The notes under the pieces: model-generated
What the model was told of the DNA's origin: nothing
What the model saw: the letters and a program-made list of their open reading frames with translations, nothing else
Database searches by the model: none
Source: Cyanophora paradoxa
Taxonomy: Eukaryota > Glaucocystophyceae > Cyanophorales > Cyanophoraceae
Assembly (NCBI GenBank): GCA_004431415.1
Contig: QPMI01000565.1
Location: 1 to 64,000, forward strand
Length of the DNA: 64,000 nt
Direction: 5' to 3'
Program-made: the position numbers and the translations under genes
Shown: piece by piece, positions 1-11,379 of the stretch
Layout: every line of letters begins with the position of its first letter
Position numbering within the stretch: position 1 is the first letter of the stretch

Positions 1-497
1 ATCTCAGGTGCATTAATTCTTGTAGTAGCTGTGATAGTTCCATACTGAATACTTCCTGAAAGACCACCATTAAAGGTCATCAATCCTGCAAATCTTGTCC
101 CACTCACATTCAATTGATTTGCTGTCAGAGTCTGCACATTTGCTCCATCACCAATGTATGCTCCTCCACTTTTACTACAGAGCAGAAGTATTACTTGTGT
201 TATCAAAAGTAACTATCTTTGCTGTGGTGAATCCACCCACATTATCATATATTGCTGAATCGGGGACTATTGACCCGCTTGAACTTGATTTTGTTCGAGA
301 TAATAATGCCTGTGGTTCTTATCTTACCATTATTGCGATCACATCGATTTCTTACTCTCAGTATATTCTTCTGTAAAGAGGTATTACTTGTGTTTCAGTG
401 CAAATAAAACCGGGTGTAGAGTCACTACTTCATGTGAGGTGCTATGGAGTGATTTGGCTGCAAGTTCATAGTTTGGGATTTCTAATAGAGAGGTCAT
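1..497 (-). pseudogene. Fibre head protein, C1q-like family, copy A (partial, broken)
   Basis: This is the 5' part of the gene that is intact at 47884-48951 in the inverted copy. It starts at the ATG whose complement is at 495-497 and runs off the left edge. The first codons match the intact copy, then a missing base near 430 and several more single-base losses before 300 break the frame. Some of the losses are not in homopolymers. The visible part covers the conserved stalk of the family (motifs ELRCD-like and SGGAYIGDG). The C-terminal head lies outside the window. Whether this is decay or poor sequence at a contig end cannot be decided here. Confidence 0.6.
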
Positions 498-516
498 CTT
501 TGTAATAACGAAATAG

Positions 517-3500
517 TTAAATTGCGACAGCAGTGTAATGAATTGTAACTGGAAATCCTGGTCTGTCAAAAGAACTTAATGGAACTTTCAAGCTCACAAG
601 TGAAATAGCTACTGTAAACTTGTTTAAGCCTAACATACATGCGATAGTAGTAGGCTGTCTCATTGTGTTGTATACCGGTTGTTACATAGGAGGGTTAGCA
701 AAGCTGCTGTTGAAATTAATAGTGAGGTTAAACCTATGGTCAGGAGTTGCCCAAAGATAAGGAGTAGTGTAAACATACGTTCCTGCTTGAAGTTTCCCAT
801 GAAATATGCATTGAGTTGACTGGAAGATCTGCTTCAGTTAAACATCTACTTATAGAAGCTTATTGGAAGGGTTCATAGCGTAAAATTTCTTGCATAGGCA
901 TTTCCACGAACAAGTAAGGTCTTATCAAAGTAATTTTGCGAATTGTGAAAGAACCATGTTTCTTCAAACATAGGTCTGCTGGTTCTACTATCTGACCTGA
1001 TCCTACATACATTGTGTTATTCGCTCTGATGGTGGTAGCTGTGAATGGATCAAGAGTTGGTCTATTGGTCAAATCATTGTAGTTGCCCGAAAAAATCGCT
1101 GGTTGTTATAAATATCTGTATTCCAATCATGAGTGTGTGCAAATCTGTTATCTCTGCCTTTGTGTGATTGTGGGCAAAATCTGTAATCTCTGCCTTTGTA
1201 TGGGTGTGACCAACATATGCAACATTTCCGAGATCTGTTATCTCTGATTTAACATGAGTGTGAGCGAAATTCGTAATATCTGCTCGGCTGTGGGTATGTG
1301 CAAAATCTGTTATTTGGGATCTGGTGTGAGTATGTGCGAAATCTGTGATTTCTGCCTTTGTATGGGTGTGTGATCTATTATTAAGATCGAGGAAGCTACC
1401 CGAAAATGCAACAGGGTGTAGATTTGCTGCGGTCGGTTTGTTTATGAGATCATTATAATCTCCTGTGAATGAAATAGTTTTTAGTTCACCCCTTCCCACA
1501 TAATCAGAAGGGAGATCAATCTTAATGGGCATAATAGCTGGATCATCAGGTATCTCATACTCACCTCCTGGATGAACCACAGGAAAGGTTTGATTGCTTT
1601 CAGTATGGACAAAGAAGTTACATGCTGTTACTGTTCCATCAATAGTCCCACCTGTGAGAGGGAGGTAATTGCCTGTAACACCAATACCTATACCTGCAAT
1701 GATTACATTCAGCTCTGTTTCATCTATGTAGTTTTGGGCTTGAAGGTAATCTCTGTGACTACTCTCGAAATGCTCTCATTGTGTATGTTTTTTGCAGCCA
1801 TTCTTTGATTGGCTTCCAGAACCCCACCATAATCTGTTTTAATCCATGCAAGCTCTGCCCTTCCATAATTATCATTTGCAGTTCCCACTATGGGAATGTA
1901 GGAATACTTATCTCGACTGAAAACTATCATTGGTCTTGAGCCATCTAAGCTGCTTACATCTGCTACATGAACCTGTATAGCAGAGTTGTAATTTTGGTAG
2001 GTTGCTGGGTCTGTTGGGACTCTGAATGTATCTGTGGGAATGTCAGCCTCCATGTAGCTTGACACAAAGATATTTGGTATGGTTGCTCCTGGTGGTGGTG
2101 GGGTTTCGAAAGAGCCTGGTAATGTCCTAATATGAAGTGGTCCTCTCATAGCTGAATTTGCAAGTGTCCCATTCACATGTACATAGTGTTCATTCAAAAA
2201 GATTCTTTCAGGGATATTACAAGTCTGGTAAAGAGAAACCCCCAAGTTATCAAGAGGCTCTACCTTTGCGAATTCTGGTTGGTCATTGATCTCATCCCAA
2301 GTGTGTTCATGTTTGCTTGGTGGGAACTCAGTAGGTATCCCATCAATATCACCCCAATCATGCCTGTGATCTTCTGGTGGATACTTTTGAGGTTTGCCTA
2401 AGATCTCATCCCAATCATGATTGTGATCCTCTGGGGGATACTTTGCAGGTTTATTATTTATTTGTTCATAATCAGGAAAGAACTCCCAGATCTCAGGTCG
2501 AAATCCATCTGGTAACAATTCCTCATGGGGTTCATAAGGTTGCTCATAATCAACAGCTGGTGGATCATGCCCATCTGGCAAATACTCCTCATCAGGTTCA
2601 TAGTTCTGCTCATACTCAAACTCTTGTGGATCTAAGCCATCTGGTAATATTTCCTCCTCATTGGGGTCATATTGATCATACTCATACTCTTGTGGGTCAA
2701 AACCATCTGGTAAATACTCCTCCTCATCTGGAACGAATTGATATTCATCAAGCTCTAATATATCGATTTCAGGAGGTAAATACTGCTCATCTATTTGCTT
2801 TTTGGTTCAATTATAGGTTTATTGCGAACTTGCTCCCAACTAACAATGTGCTGCCAAAGGCTACATCCTCAGTGGCTGTGTATTCTCTTCCAGGCTGCTT
2901 CTTTGGTGTTAAATCGGGTGGTCCATTGGGAAATGGAATAGGGAATGGGACAGTAGGTCCATTGGGACCATAATGCTCAATGATTTCTCTTAGGGTTTTC
3001 TCACTAACAAGTTTCTCCCCATTTGCATACACATTGCTGCCATGGATATTTCGCCATTGCCTGGTTCGAATTCCAAGGTCTTTCACATTGCTATACAAAG
3101 GCAAAAGGTGCCTATCCATTTCGACTAAATCAGGGTGTAAATGGATTGCTACTGGTTGACTGGGGCTACTGTTGATTGTAATTGATGGCTTTTTTTGATG
3201 GACATCTTTTGGAGTAAAAAACCCAAAAGGCTCATTCCTCGCAAAGTCATATGTAATATCCTTGGGTATACATCATTTGTGTAGGAGACCTGATTTGTGT
3301 TGGCAATGGGACCCACTTGCAATACTTGGGGGACCTCAGCTTTTGCAGTGCTGCCCTCATTGTAAATTCGCAAAGCTGTGTTCTGTTTGCCCTGCTCATC
3401 TTGAACATTGAAAATCAATCGACCACTATCGAACCTGGAAGGTATATCTGGGTGAGTGCCACTGGTTTTTAGTTTCCTAGGTCTCCTTCTTGTTGCTTTG

Positions 3501-3745
3501 ATCTCTGCCACTTGGTTTGCTTTCACATTACCCAAACTAAAGGCTACACTGACATCCTCTTTATCTGGATCGGTTTGATTCACAGATAAAGCATGCTCCC
3601 TTGATTGAGTCTTTGATGAATTATCAGAGCTGTGGTCAATTGAAACTGAACCCTTTACTTTAATATTATCAAAGTTCACATGCTTGGTGCTGCTTGCATT
3701 ATCATCTTGAATGGTTTCTAGATTTGGTGGGTAATTGAAGCTCAT
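517..3745 (-). pseudogene. Long phage-tail-like fibre protein, copy A (frameshifted)
   Basis: Counterpart of the intact 1095-residue gene at 44571-47858. Reading from 3745 downward, the N-terminal region, the acidic LPDG-rich repeats, the HNHDWDEI-type repeats and the HTHTKAEITDF repeats are all recognisable, but in at least four reading frames with breaks near 3270, 2810, 2590, 1745 and 1100. The last third of a kilobase is different. From about 1050 to 517 the sequence no longer matches the other copy and encodes a different, beta-rich-looking tip, also broken. The repeat block has one HTHTKAEITDLGNVAYVG unit fewer than the other copy. Likely role is host attachment, inferred from phage fibre resemblance. 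Confidence 0.7.
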
Positions 3746-3788
3746 GGCTTTTACTATATGGATTTATAAAATTCCTGATAAGTAAAAG

Positions 3789-5333
3789 ATGCCTCTCAAG
3801 GTCGTTTTAAGTCTTTCTGGCGGGGGTGCAAGGGGCATTATCATAACCAGGCTGCTCAAAGAAATCGAAAATCGAACTGGCAGGAGAATAATCGATCTTG
3901 TGGATCTTGTGAGTGGAACTTCCACTGGTGGGATCATTGCAATAGGTTTGAATATAAGGCATCCTGATAAACCAGGTGAACCTAAACTCACAGCAAACGA
4001 TTTACACAATATTTACCTAACTCAACTGCCCTTGATTTTCGCAAATCCTCGAAATATAATCGAAAATGCCCTTTTTAATACAAAGTATGATGTCGGACCT
4101 TGAGACTGCAATTAATTCAGTTACTGTGAATCACTAATACAGGATTCCCTAAAGGACATTGTGATCACATCATTTGACACTCAGAATATGAAACCAATAT
4201 TTATTACAAATGATAACAATTACAACTTTATGCCTTGTAAGATTGCTGCTAGGGCTACTTCTGCTGCTCCTACATATTTCTCTCCTGTAAGCATTGTTGA
4301 TTTCAATCGGGGAGTATATGTCTGTCTAATTGATGGTGCCATTTCGGGAAACAATAATCCAGTGTGTGTGGTTACAGCCATGCAAAGAAGATTTACAGTG
4401 ATGATGATGATATTATAGTAATAAGTATCTCTTGTGGTGAGGTGGACCCACATTTAGAGTCTGATTATGTGGGTTATGCTTATGAGACTGTAAACAGCTG
4501 GGCATTCTCTCATGGATTGCCTCAACAGATGGAAGCCCATTGATTAACATGCTCATGGCTGCAAGTGAGCTTTCTGCCCTTGATAAGATGGAGGAGTTGT
4601 TACCCTACAACTATGATCAGGATTATGGAGATACTATAGGCTATCAGTCCCACTTCCAAATCACATAGTAAGCTCCCTTGATGACACTTCTAAGATCCCA
4701 GATATGCTAGCATTCACTGAAACATACATAGCAGCAAACAATGATATGATAAATAAGCTTTGCAGCCTTCTAGTAGCAAACTATGAACTAAAGAACCCTT
4801 CAAAGGCTTACATTTCATCCACTCTCACTACATCACCTCCTTTGGATGCCAATTGGTATCAGCTTGCAGATGATGCCTTTACTGCCTCATCCTCTGTGAC
4901 AGGTAAAGAGCCTTTCATGGCAAGACCTTCAGCATTTGGCTGGGAAGCTGGAGCCTATGCTCCTGAACAGATATGGGAAACCCCACTGAATACCTACAAG
5001 TTGCTTTTCCATATACTTTTGAACTCTCTTCTGTGATTGCCTATGGATCAGGGGAACAAATGCTTTTATTAAGACTTTCAATGTGGCAACATCCACTGAT
5101 GGGATCAACTGGTCTTTATTCGATCAGATGGCAAAACAAAATATATGTCTGTGAGAACATTAACAATGCTCACAACTCTGGTGATGTGGCTCTATTGAGT
5201 GGATTTCCTCTAAGCATCAAGGATGCTTTTTACATAGGTTTCTCTCTCAGAATCAAATATATTCGCATTTATCCCTTGTGTATGTGAATGCTCCACAATG
5301 AGAGTTGATTTCACAGGTGCCTTTATTCGATAA
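3789..5333 (+). pseudogene. Patatin-like lipase with C-terminal discoidin-like domain, copy A (frameshifted)
   Basis: Same gene as 42971-44527. The N-terminal patatin signature is intact in the first reading frame (GGGARG oxyanion loop near residue 11, GTSTG nucleophile elbow near residue 47). The frame then breaks near 4100, 4365, 4505, 4630, 4985, 5055 and 5285 by one-base changes. The DGA motif that supplies the catalytic aspartate is visible near 4330. The stop overlaps the end of the convergent minor capsid gene by about ten bases. Divergent from the fibre gene, with a 43-base shared upstream region. Confidence 0.7.
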
Positions 5334-6249
5334 ACTCAACTGAAACGAATTATCGATTCCATTCATATCAATCAGTTCACCAAAGTAATCTTTAAACTCC
5401 ACAGTGAGTTCCCTTATCACCAGGTTTCTGTCATTGATTTGAATAAATTCTGCATGTTCACCACTATGGTAAACATAGCCACCTATATCTTTACTCAATT
5501 GCAATCTAAGGATAGCCCCTGGTTGTGTGGTTGCGATTTCGGAATTATATTGTGTCTGCTGGCAAAGGGGGCTAGCTCTTTAATATGCATGTACAGATAC
5601 TGCTCAGCATTCATATCAGACATCTTATTACTGGTGAAATAATACTGCAAGGGCTTGAGGAGAGTCTGGGTCCTGAGAAGGTGATTCCCATGCTGGGTGA
5701 TCAGGTGTAATAGGTTTGCCATCATACTTTAAAAGGTTCTCAGGTCGATATGGAGATCCACCAACAGGAGGAGTGCTATAATACCCATTAGTGTATTCAG
5801 TAGAACTTACACCCAAAAGCTTTCCTATTCTCTGGTTGCTTGCAATAAAACGAAACTCATGGTTACTGTAAAACTCCACTTTATAGGTTGTTGGGTTGTA
5901 GAATATCTTGAACTCAAAAGCTACTGTTTTGCCTGCAATAGTTTGGAAGCTTGAATAGTTCAGCCCATAATTATAAGGTGTGTGACCCCAAAATGACCCT
6001 GATTGATGTAGCCACTGGGAAGGGGATACACTTGTTGTGTGATCACTTGGTTATATGAACCATCTTGGTAATTAAACTGAACTGTTAGATGATCAGTTCC
6101 CACACTGTTATAGATACTGTTTGGAATCTCTGCATAGAGAACCCTACATTCCTTGGTCTCTCTACTGGAGTTGTGAGGGTGACCCTGTAAGAGTTTTCAT
6201 TTTGTCCTTGGCTTCTATCCCTGCTATCAATATTAACGAGCCGGTTCAT
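5323..6249 (-). pseudogene. Minor capsid protein 1 (penton-like), copy A (frameshifted)
   Basis: Counterpart of the intact 310-residue gene at 42049-42981, about as long, with several one-base breaks between 5500 and 6200. The start lies 29 bases from the divergent minor capsid 2 start, so the two share one AT-rich promoter region. The family assignment comes from the intact copy: an N-terminal IDSRDR motif, AEIPNS in the first strands, and a C-terminal strand ending in an ELIDMNGIDNSFQLEF-like motif, typical of single jelly-roll minor capsid proteins of Polinton-like viruses. Confidence 0.65.
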
Positions 6250-6278
6250 TTTAATATATAAATATAGATAAAAGAAGA

Positions 6279-7284
6279 ATGCCTGTGGATTACATCGAGG
6301 TTAGCTCATTTAATACAATCTCTGGTGATGGTCCACATCAAGCTTTGTGGCTAGACTCCCCAGTAGTTATGAGAATGTGAGGGCTGTGAGACTGGTCTCA
6401 GCCGAATTTATAACAGTATCCCTATGGTGAGTGGTGAAACCAAAGCAGGAGATGTGACAGTTGACAATGCATTTAGCATTTATTATTCTGAACAAACTCC
6501 TGGAGCTGGAAGCTCAGGAATTCCAACAGTTCGCCCAGCTGCTGACTATGAACAATGGAAACAATTCATTATAAGTCGAAACACCCCCATCCAAAGCACC
6601 AGCAACTGGTGAATGTAATTAACTCTAAATTCGAAGGCAGAAATCCCAACCATCCATTCGCTGCAAATGGGATGAATCACTGAAACGAATTATATTCCAC
6701 TCAGCAGTACCATTTTACTTGGCTTTCTCAGTAGCTGTGAACCCAAGCCAACAAACAATCCAAAAGCTGTTGAGTTCAGCTAGACTGCTGGGTCTTGATC
6801 CTGGAAGATATGGTAACTCCCCAATCCAATCACAGGTCTATGATGCTCTCACTGATGGAATCTTTACTGGTGGTCGCGTGAATGGCATTATATCTTCTTT
6901 TGAGCCTGAGAAGACCAGGGACAGTGTTTTGTTTGTGAGAGTAAAGGAGCTGGGTGATCTGGTGCAATGTGGGGATGGTCTTCTGACTGGTTACTTTCAC
7001 AAAATAGTGGTCCCTGATAAAGACTATGGTGAGCATGTTGTTTACAATTCAACAGAAGCTCACCCACTTTACAAATACTATAATAAAAAGGTTGGATTAT
7101 CCACTTTCTCGGTTGATATTGTAAATGCTATTAATGAACCAATTGATTTTGAGGGTCAACCTGTTCATCTTACCTTTGAAATTCGCTATGGTGATGAGCC
7201 AGCTGGGACCCAGTTTATGAATACTTCAAGATGCGAATGTCACAGCTTCACCCTTCCTATCCAGTTATTACAAACTTCGCATAA
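6279..7284 (+). pseudogene. Minor capsid protein 2 (second penton-like protein), copy A (frameshifted)
   Basis: Begins ATG at 6279 after a TATAGATAAAAGAAGA promoter-like run. Breaks relative to the other copy lie near 6335 and 6410 (one base lost each), 6600 and 7210. The middle part, 6719-7200, is open. It has the same plan as minor capsid protein 1: an early 'VRAVRLVSAEFYNS' strand motif and a late 'VDIVNAINEPIDFEGQPVH' motif, so the two are probably distant paralogues. Followed after 53 bases by the MCP gene on the same strand. A role in capsid vertices is inferred from the fold family. Confidence 0.65.
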
Positions 7285-7337
7285 ATTAAGGATCATTGGT
7301 AGATTTTTTATGTTGCAGTATAATAAAAGAGAATATA

Positions 7338-8702
7338 ATGGATATCACTTCCACTCTTCAAAGACTTTCGCTGAAAGAAGCCCTAACAACCCCAGAGGAG
7401 GCGAAAGCCTTTTTCCTGGATAACTCCCTTATGCTTGGTCTCGAATCCAAGTCTAAGCCAGTTCTAGTTGTTGTGAATCCCAGCAATACTTTTGAGAATA
7501 ATGTTGGAAATCGCATTTCCTTCAAGCTACCTCGCTACAATTTCTGTGGAAAACTCGAACTTGCTTTCGACCTTCCAGCCATCACTTTTGCTGGTGAAGA
7601 TCTAGTTCGCAATGGATACACTCGCCCAGTTGGTGCTTTAGTTCAGCGACTTGAAATTACCTATGGATCTTACACCTACCACATCCCTTCTGATTTCCTT
7701 GCTCATTTCCCCTGGTCTATTATTCGGAGGATCAACTAGCTAAAAAGAAACGCTCAATGGGCATGGTTCATGGTATCCCTGCTCATGGAACCAACCGACT
7801 TGGTGGCTCATTTTTCGTTGAGATCCAGTGCCTTGGCTAAATCACTATCTTCCCTTGGTGCTTTATCTGGTGAAATGGTTGTTACTGTTTGGTTTAAGGA
7901 TGCTGGAAAGGGTTATGTTGAAACTTCCTATGGTGGTCGCTCTCTCCCTGTTGTTGGTGGGACAGCTGCTGATAAGACAGAAGATGATGGTCTTGGTGAT
8001 ACTGCTAATGCTACACTTGCCCATGTTGGTCAAAACATCACCACTTTCAGTCTTGGTGCAACAACCCCTGCTATTTCAATTACTTCTCCTCGCCTTTACA
8101 TGCATGCTATTAATGTTTCTGATGAGCTTTTCGCTACTGTAATTGAAAAAGTAAAGACTACTGGCATGGCTATTCCCTCCCTTGATATTGGATTTGTAGA
8201 TGCCATTGCTTTCCCTGCCAAGGGCAATGCCCAGCCCAATCGAATTAACCTCTCTCAAATCTCAGGTCTTGTCTATGCTCTGCTTGTTTCAGTTCGTGAT
8301 TATGAGACTGTTGACAAATCAAATGGCTCCCACAGTGTTCTTAAGACCTATGCCAACTCCAAAGAGATAACATTCACTGTGGAAATAAATGGTCAGCGAC
8401 TTTTTGCCACTGAGCCAATTTCCCTACTCAAAGGTGCTGAGCTAATTGCTGATGCATTCAAATGCTCTAACATGGACAAGGTCGCAGATAAATATGTCCT
8501 TTCGGGTATGAGTTTCTGCCTTAATGGAGAAAATGCGATTCGAAATATCGCTCAAAGTGGCTTTGTCGACCTGACAAATTCCTCATCTTCATTCCTCACA
8601 CTCTACATGCCCACAGATAAGACAATCAATGTTCAAGTTCGCGCTCTCATGCATAGCTATATTATTGTCGACAAAGATGGTTTACGCAGAATTAATTTAT
8701 AG
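7338..8702 (+). CDS. Major capsid protein, double jelly-roll type, copy A (two or more frame breaks)
   Basis: About 455 residues, the usual size for Polinton-class major capsid proteins, and placed next to the packaging ATPase as in that group. The first frame runs 7338-7739, a short middle frame follows, and the rest is open from about 7800 to 8702. The first break lies at a TTTCCCC run near 7707-7713 and the second near 7835. The inverted copy has both breaks at the same points; copy A has an additional lost base between them. The region after the breaks carries the most divergent stretch between the copies (about 7935-8010), likely an exposed loop. Promoter-like TATAATAAAAGAGA lies just upstream of the start. 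The MCP call rests on size, context and general resemblance; no single diagnostic motif exists. Confidence 0.7.
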
Positions 8703-8706
8703 ATTG

Positions 8707-8722
8707 TTACGATATATCGTAA
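8707..8722. terminator. Perfect 16-base palindrome after the MCP stop
   Basis: TTACGATATATCGTAA lies four bases past the MCP stop codon and could form a hairpin in the transcript end. Hairpins at gene ends mark transcript ends in some large DNA viruses. The inverted copy lacks this palindrome at the same place (it has GACGATATTC), so its appearance coincides with the endonuclease insertion in this copy. Function is inferred. Confidence 0.35.
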
Positions 8723-8803
8723 GGCATTTAAGGAAAAATTGATTACTTTTTTATCATCGAAAACTATTTAAAGGTTTGCTTTGCATAGATTGTAAGAAAG
8801 CCA

Positions 8804-9745
8804 ATGAAGCTAAATTCGCTCGAGACCTTTATTCAAAAAAGTGTAAGCATTCATGGAGAGAAATTTGGATATGATCGAGCTACTTATAATGGGGTCAAAT
8901 CGAAAATTACACTTCTATGCAAGTCATGTGACGAATATTTCGAGGTCATTTCTGGAAATCATCTGAATCCAAAAAGCCATGGTGGATGCAAACAATGCAA
9001 AAGAAAATTCTATCAAGCTTGTTTCCAAAAAAAAGCAAACATATTTATTGAAGAAGCAAAGGCAAAGCATGGGGACAAGTATGATTACACAAAGGTAGAA
9101 TATTTGAATGCTCGAACAAAAATTCAAATAAAGTGTAATACCTGTGGTATTGAGTTTTTGCAGGTGCCTGATTCGCATTTGAGAGGTCTAGGCTGTGAAA
9201 AATGTTCTTATAGAAAACGTGGCGAATTAAGGAAAAGGACAATTACACAATTTATTCAAAGAAGTCGGACTGTGCATGGTGACAAATATGAGTATTCTAA
9301 AGCGAATTACACAAACAAATTTGGTAAAGTATTGCTGGGTTGCAAAACATGCGGAAAGGATTTTGAGCAGGAGGCAAATTCTCATCTTCAAGGATCTGGA
9401 TGTCCAAACTGCAAAATGTCAAAAGGGGAGAGCAAAATCGGAATTGTGTTAGACCTAATTGGGATTGAGTTCAAAACCCAAATGAAGTTTCATGGTTGCA
9501 AACATATAAAAGAGCTTCGATTTGATTTCTTCGTTCCATCTCTCAAAATCGCTATCGAATATGATGGCATTCAACATTTCAAGCCTGTGGAACAGTTTGG
9601 AGGTCAGAAGGCATTTGAAGATACCCAAGTTCGTGATGGAATTAAAAATCGCTACTGTGAAGCTAACAACATTAAACTGCTGAGAATCCCATACACCGAA
9701 ACTGATATTGAGGGCTGCATTAAACATTTTCTATCTAACCTTTAA
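8804..9745 (+). CDS. Endonuclease with three zinc repeats and a PD-(D/E)XK-type domain (mobile insertion)
   Basis: 313 residues. Three tandem repeats of about 65 residues (residues 8-68, 82-140, 146-204) share the pattern 'H-G-x-K-(x)-Y/F-x-Y ... C-x-x-C ... S/N-H-L ... G-C-x-x-C', matching the zinc-binding repeat family annotated as DUF723. The last 100 residues carry 'RFDFFVPSLKIAIEYDGIQH' and a later 'NRYCEANNIKLLRI', the layout of Vsr/DUF559-like PD-(D/E)XK nucleases. Such proteins behave as free-standing homing-type endonucleases in phages and giant viruses. The gene sits between MCP and ATPase here, but the inverted copy has only 65 bases between those genes, so it is an insertion of roughly 1 kb. 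The intact frame contrasts with its broken neighbours. Confidence 0.75.
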   Translation: MKLNSLETFIQKSVSIHGEKFGYDRATYNGVKSKITLLCKSCDEYFEVISGNHLNPKSHGGCKQCKRKFYQACFQKKANIFIEEAKAKHGDKYDYTKVEYLNARTKIQIKCNTCGIEFLQVPDSHLRGLGCEKCSYRKRGELRKRTITQFIQRSRTVHGDKYEYSKANYTNKFGKVLLGCKTCGKDFEQEANSHLQGSGCPNCKMSKGESKIGIVLDLIGIEFKTQMKFHGCKHIKELRFDFFVPSLKIAIEYDGIQHFKPVEQFGGQKAFEDTQVRDGIKNRYCEANNIKLLRIPYTETDIEGCIKHFLSNL

Positions 9746-9811
9746 ACTATAAACCATAATCAGTAACATTTCATTATTTTTATCTGTCTTTATTTAGGAA
9801 GATCTACAACA

Positions 9812-10594
9812 ATGCAAGATTTAGAAGAGTTTAATGTTTCTGAAATGATAAAAGGTGTTTTCAGAGCCATTTTTATAGGCAAAAGTTGTACGGGAAAAAG
9901 CGAATGTGTAAAGTATTGGTTAAAGCAATTACATGATGCCAAAGTTATTGATGTTGTCCTAGTTGTGAGTGGGACCAGCTTCAATCATTTCTGGAGAGAG
10001 GTTGCAACAGTAGAACTTGGTAAATGGGATGCCGGTTACATTTCAAAGCTTTTGGATGAAAGGCAGGAGAAAATCGAAAAGGGTGAACCTGTGAACCACA
10101 TGTGTGTTGTTTTAGATGATTTAATTGATAATGAGATAGTCGATCTCACAAGGGATAAAATAATCGGATCCTTGTATTCCAGAGGTCGCCATTCGAAAAT
10201 ATCCATTATCTGCATTACACAGAAACTCAGAAAAGTCTCTTCGACTATTCGAGTTAATTCTGATTATGCTGTTTTCCTGAGTGCTGCTAATCGCAAAGAA
10301 CTTGAAGCCATAGAGGAAGAATACAATATAATGCGAAACAAGGAGGACTTTTACAAAATGTTTGAAGAGTATGTCCACTCCTATCAGTATATCGTTTGGT
10401 CTTCTGCTGGCTACTCAGTTAAATACTTTGTAGATAAAGCGGACCTTGTGAAAGATTTCCCATTTCCTCGCTTCCACAGGAAGCCAAAAAAGAAAGAAGA
10501 TGAACTGAAACCACCAGAGAAAGAGGAAGCCCCCAAAGAAGTGAAAAGCCAAGTCCATAGCAATAAATTGATGCGATATAAACGCGGTTTATAA
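9812..10594 (+). CDS. Genome-packaging ATPase, A32/FtsK-HerA type, copy A
   Basis: 260 residues. Walker A GKSCTGKS at residues 23-30 and Walker B as hydrophobic run plus DD in 'MCVVLDDLID' near residue 100 are both present, followed by 'SRGRHSKISIICITQ', the arginine/sensor region of the A32-like packaging ATPases. It would thread the genome into the capsid. The N-terminal 110 residues differ at many positions from the copy at 38741-39523, while the C-terminal 150 residues are almost identical. That gradient falls away from the inserted endonuclease upstream. The highly charged C-terminal tail (KPKKKEDELKPPEKEEAPKE) is shared. Start preceded by TTTATTTAGGAAGAT, the local promoter-like motif. 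Confidence 0.85.
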   Translation: MQDLEEFNVSEMIKGVFRAIFIGKSCTGKSECVKYWLKQLHDAKVIDVVLVVSGTSFNHFWREVATVELGKWDAGYISKLLDERQEKIEKGEPVNHMCVVLDDLIDNEIVDLTRDKIIGSLYSRGRHSKISIICITQKLRKVSSTIRVNSDYAVFLSAANRKELEAIEEEYNIMRNKEDFYKMFEEYVHSYQYIVWSSAGYSVKYFVDKADLVKDFPFPRFHRKPKKKEDELKPPEKEEAPKEVKSQVHSNKLMRYKRGL

Positions 10595-10622
10595 AATTAT
10601 CTCTCATTCTAATAAAGATACA

Positions 10623-11357
10623 ATGCCTCCCAAACGAAAAATAGGGATCCCAGCTGGGGCTGTTGGCTATTCAGGTGGTGGAAACAATGGATCCATTAAC
10701 ACAGATCCACTGAAATTCAATGGTATGAATGAGGTGAAGCCCTCACAACAAGAAGAAGACCCTCTTAATGCTGCCTATGAGGAATCAGTCGATGACAAAG
10801 CCCCACAGGCTTCAACCAGTGACCAACTCAACATCTCACCAGAAGCCTCAAAAATGAAAGCTGTTGCTGAGGGTGCCAGGCGAATTATTGGTGCTGCTGA
10901 TGATAAAGGTTTAGGCTTGCAAGATCTGTCATTGGCTCGCAAAGGTGAAGGTCTTAGTAAGGAATCAGACAAGGTTATTCAGTCTATGGCTGGTGAAGTC
11001 ACATACAAGACTGCGCCCACTCAAAATATTCATCGAATTCCCAAGGCTCAATGGGATGAGATGACTGCTAAACTCAAAGATCTGGAAGCCAAATCAAGTG
11101 CCTTGGAGCAGTATGTTACTGAGAAGAAAGAGAGAGCCAAGCTAAAGGAGATGCTTCGAAAGGAAGTTTATAAAATGGGTATTACTGGTGTCCCAGATAA
11201 ACAGTTTATTGCTAAGAAAGAGAACCAAATCGATGAGCAAGCAGTAGATGAAATGAAAACAAAGACCCAGAAGGGAACCATTGAACCTGGTGCCACCAAA
11301 GCTGAAGTCGAAAAGGGAGTAGCCCCAACAGTATATAAAAGACGAGTTTGGCTTTAA
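10623..11357 (+). CDS. Hypothetical basic/coiled-coil protein, copy A
   Basis: 244 residues, intact, nearly identical to 37978-38712. The N-terminus MPPKRKIG is basic, residues 1-80 are low-complexity and probably disordered, and residues 145-200 look helical (AKLKDLEAKSSALEQYVTEK). The C-terminus ends in a basic YKRRVWL. No family recognised. It follows the ATPase by 28 bases, with CTAATAAAGATACA just before the ATG, so it is probably expressed with the structural genes. A minor virion or scaffold role is possible but not shown. Confidence 0.6.
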   Translation: MPPKRKIGIPAGAVGYSGGGNNGSINTDPLKFNGMNEVKPSQQEEDPLNAAYEESVDDKAPQASTSDQLNISPEASKMKAVAEGARRIIGAADDKGLGLQDLSLARKGEGLSKESDKVIQSMAGEVTYKTAPTQNIHRIPKAQWDEMTAKLKDLEAKSSALEQYVTEKKERAKLKEMLRKEVYKMGITGVPDKQFIAKKENQIDEQAVDEMKTKTQKGTIEPGATKAEVEKGVAPTVYKRRVWL

Positions 11358-11379
11358 TTTTCTCTGTTTTATTAGAGAC

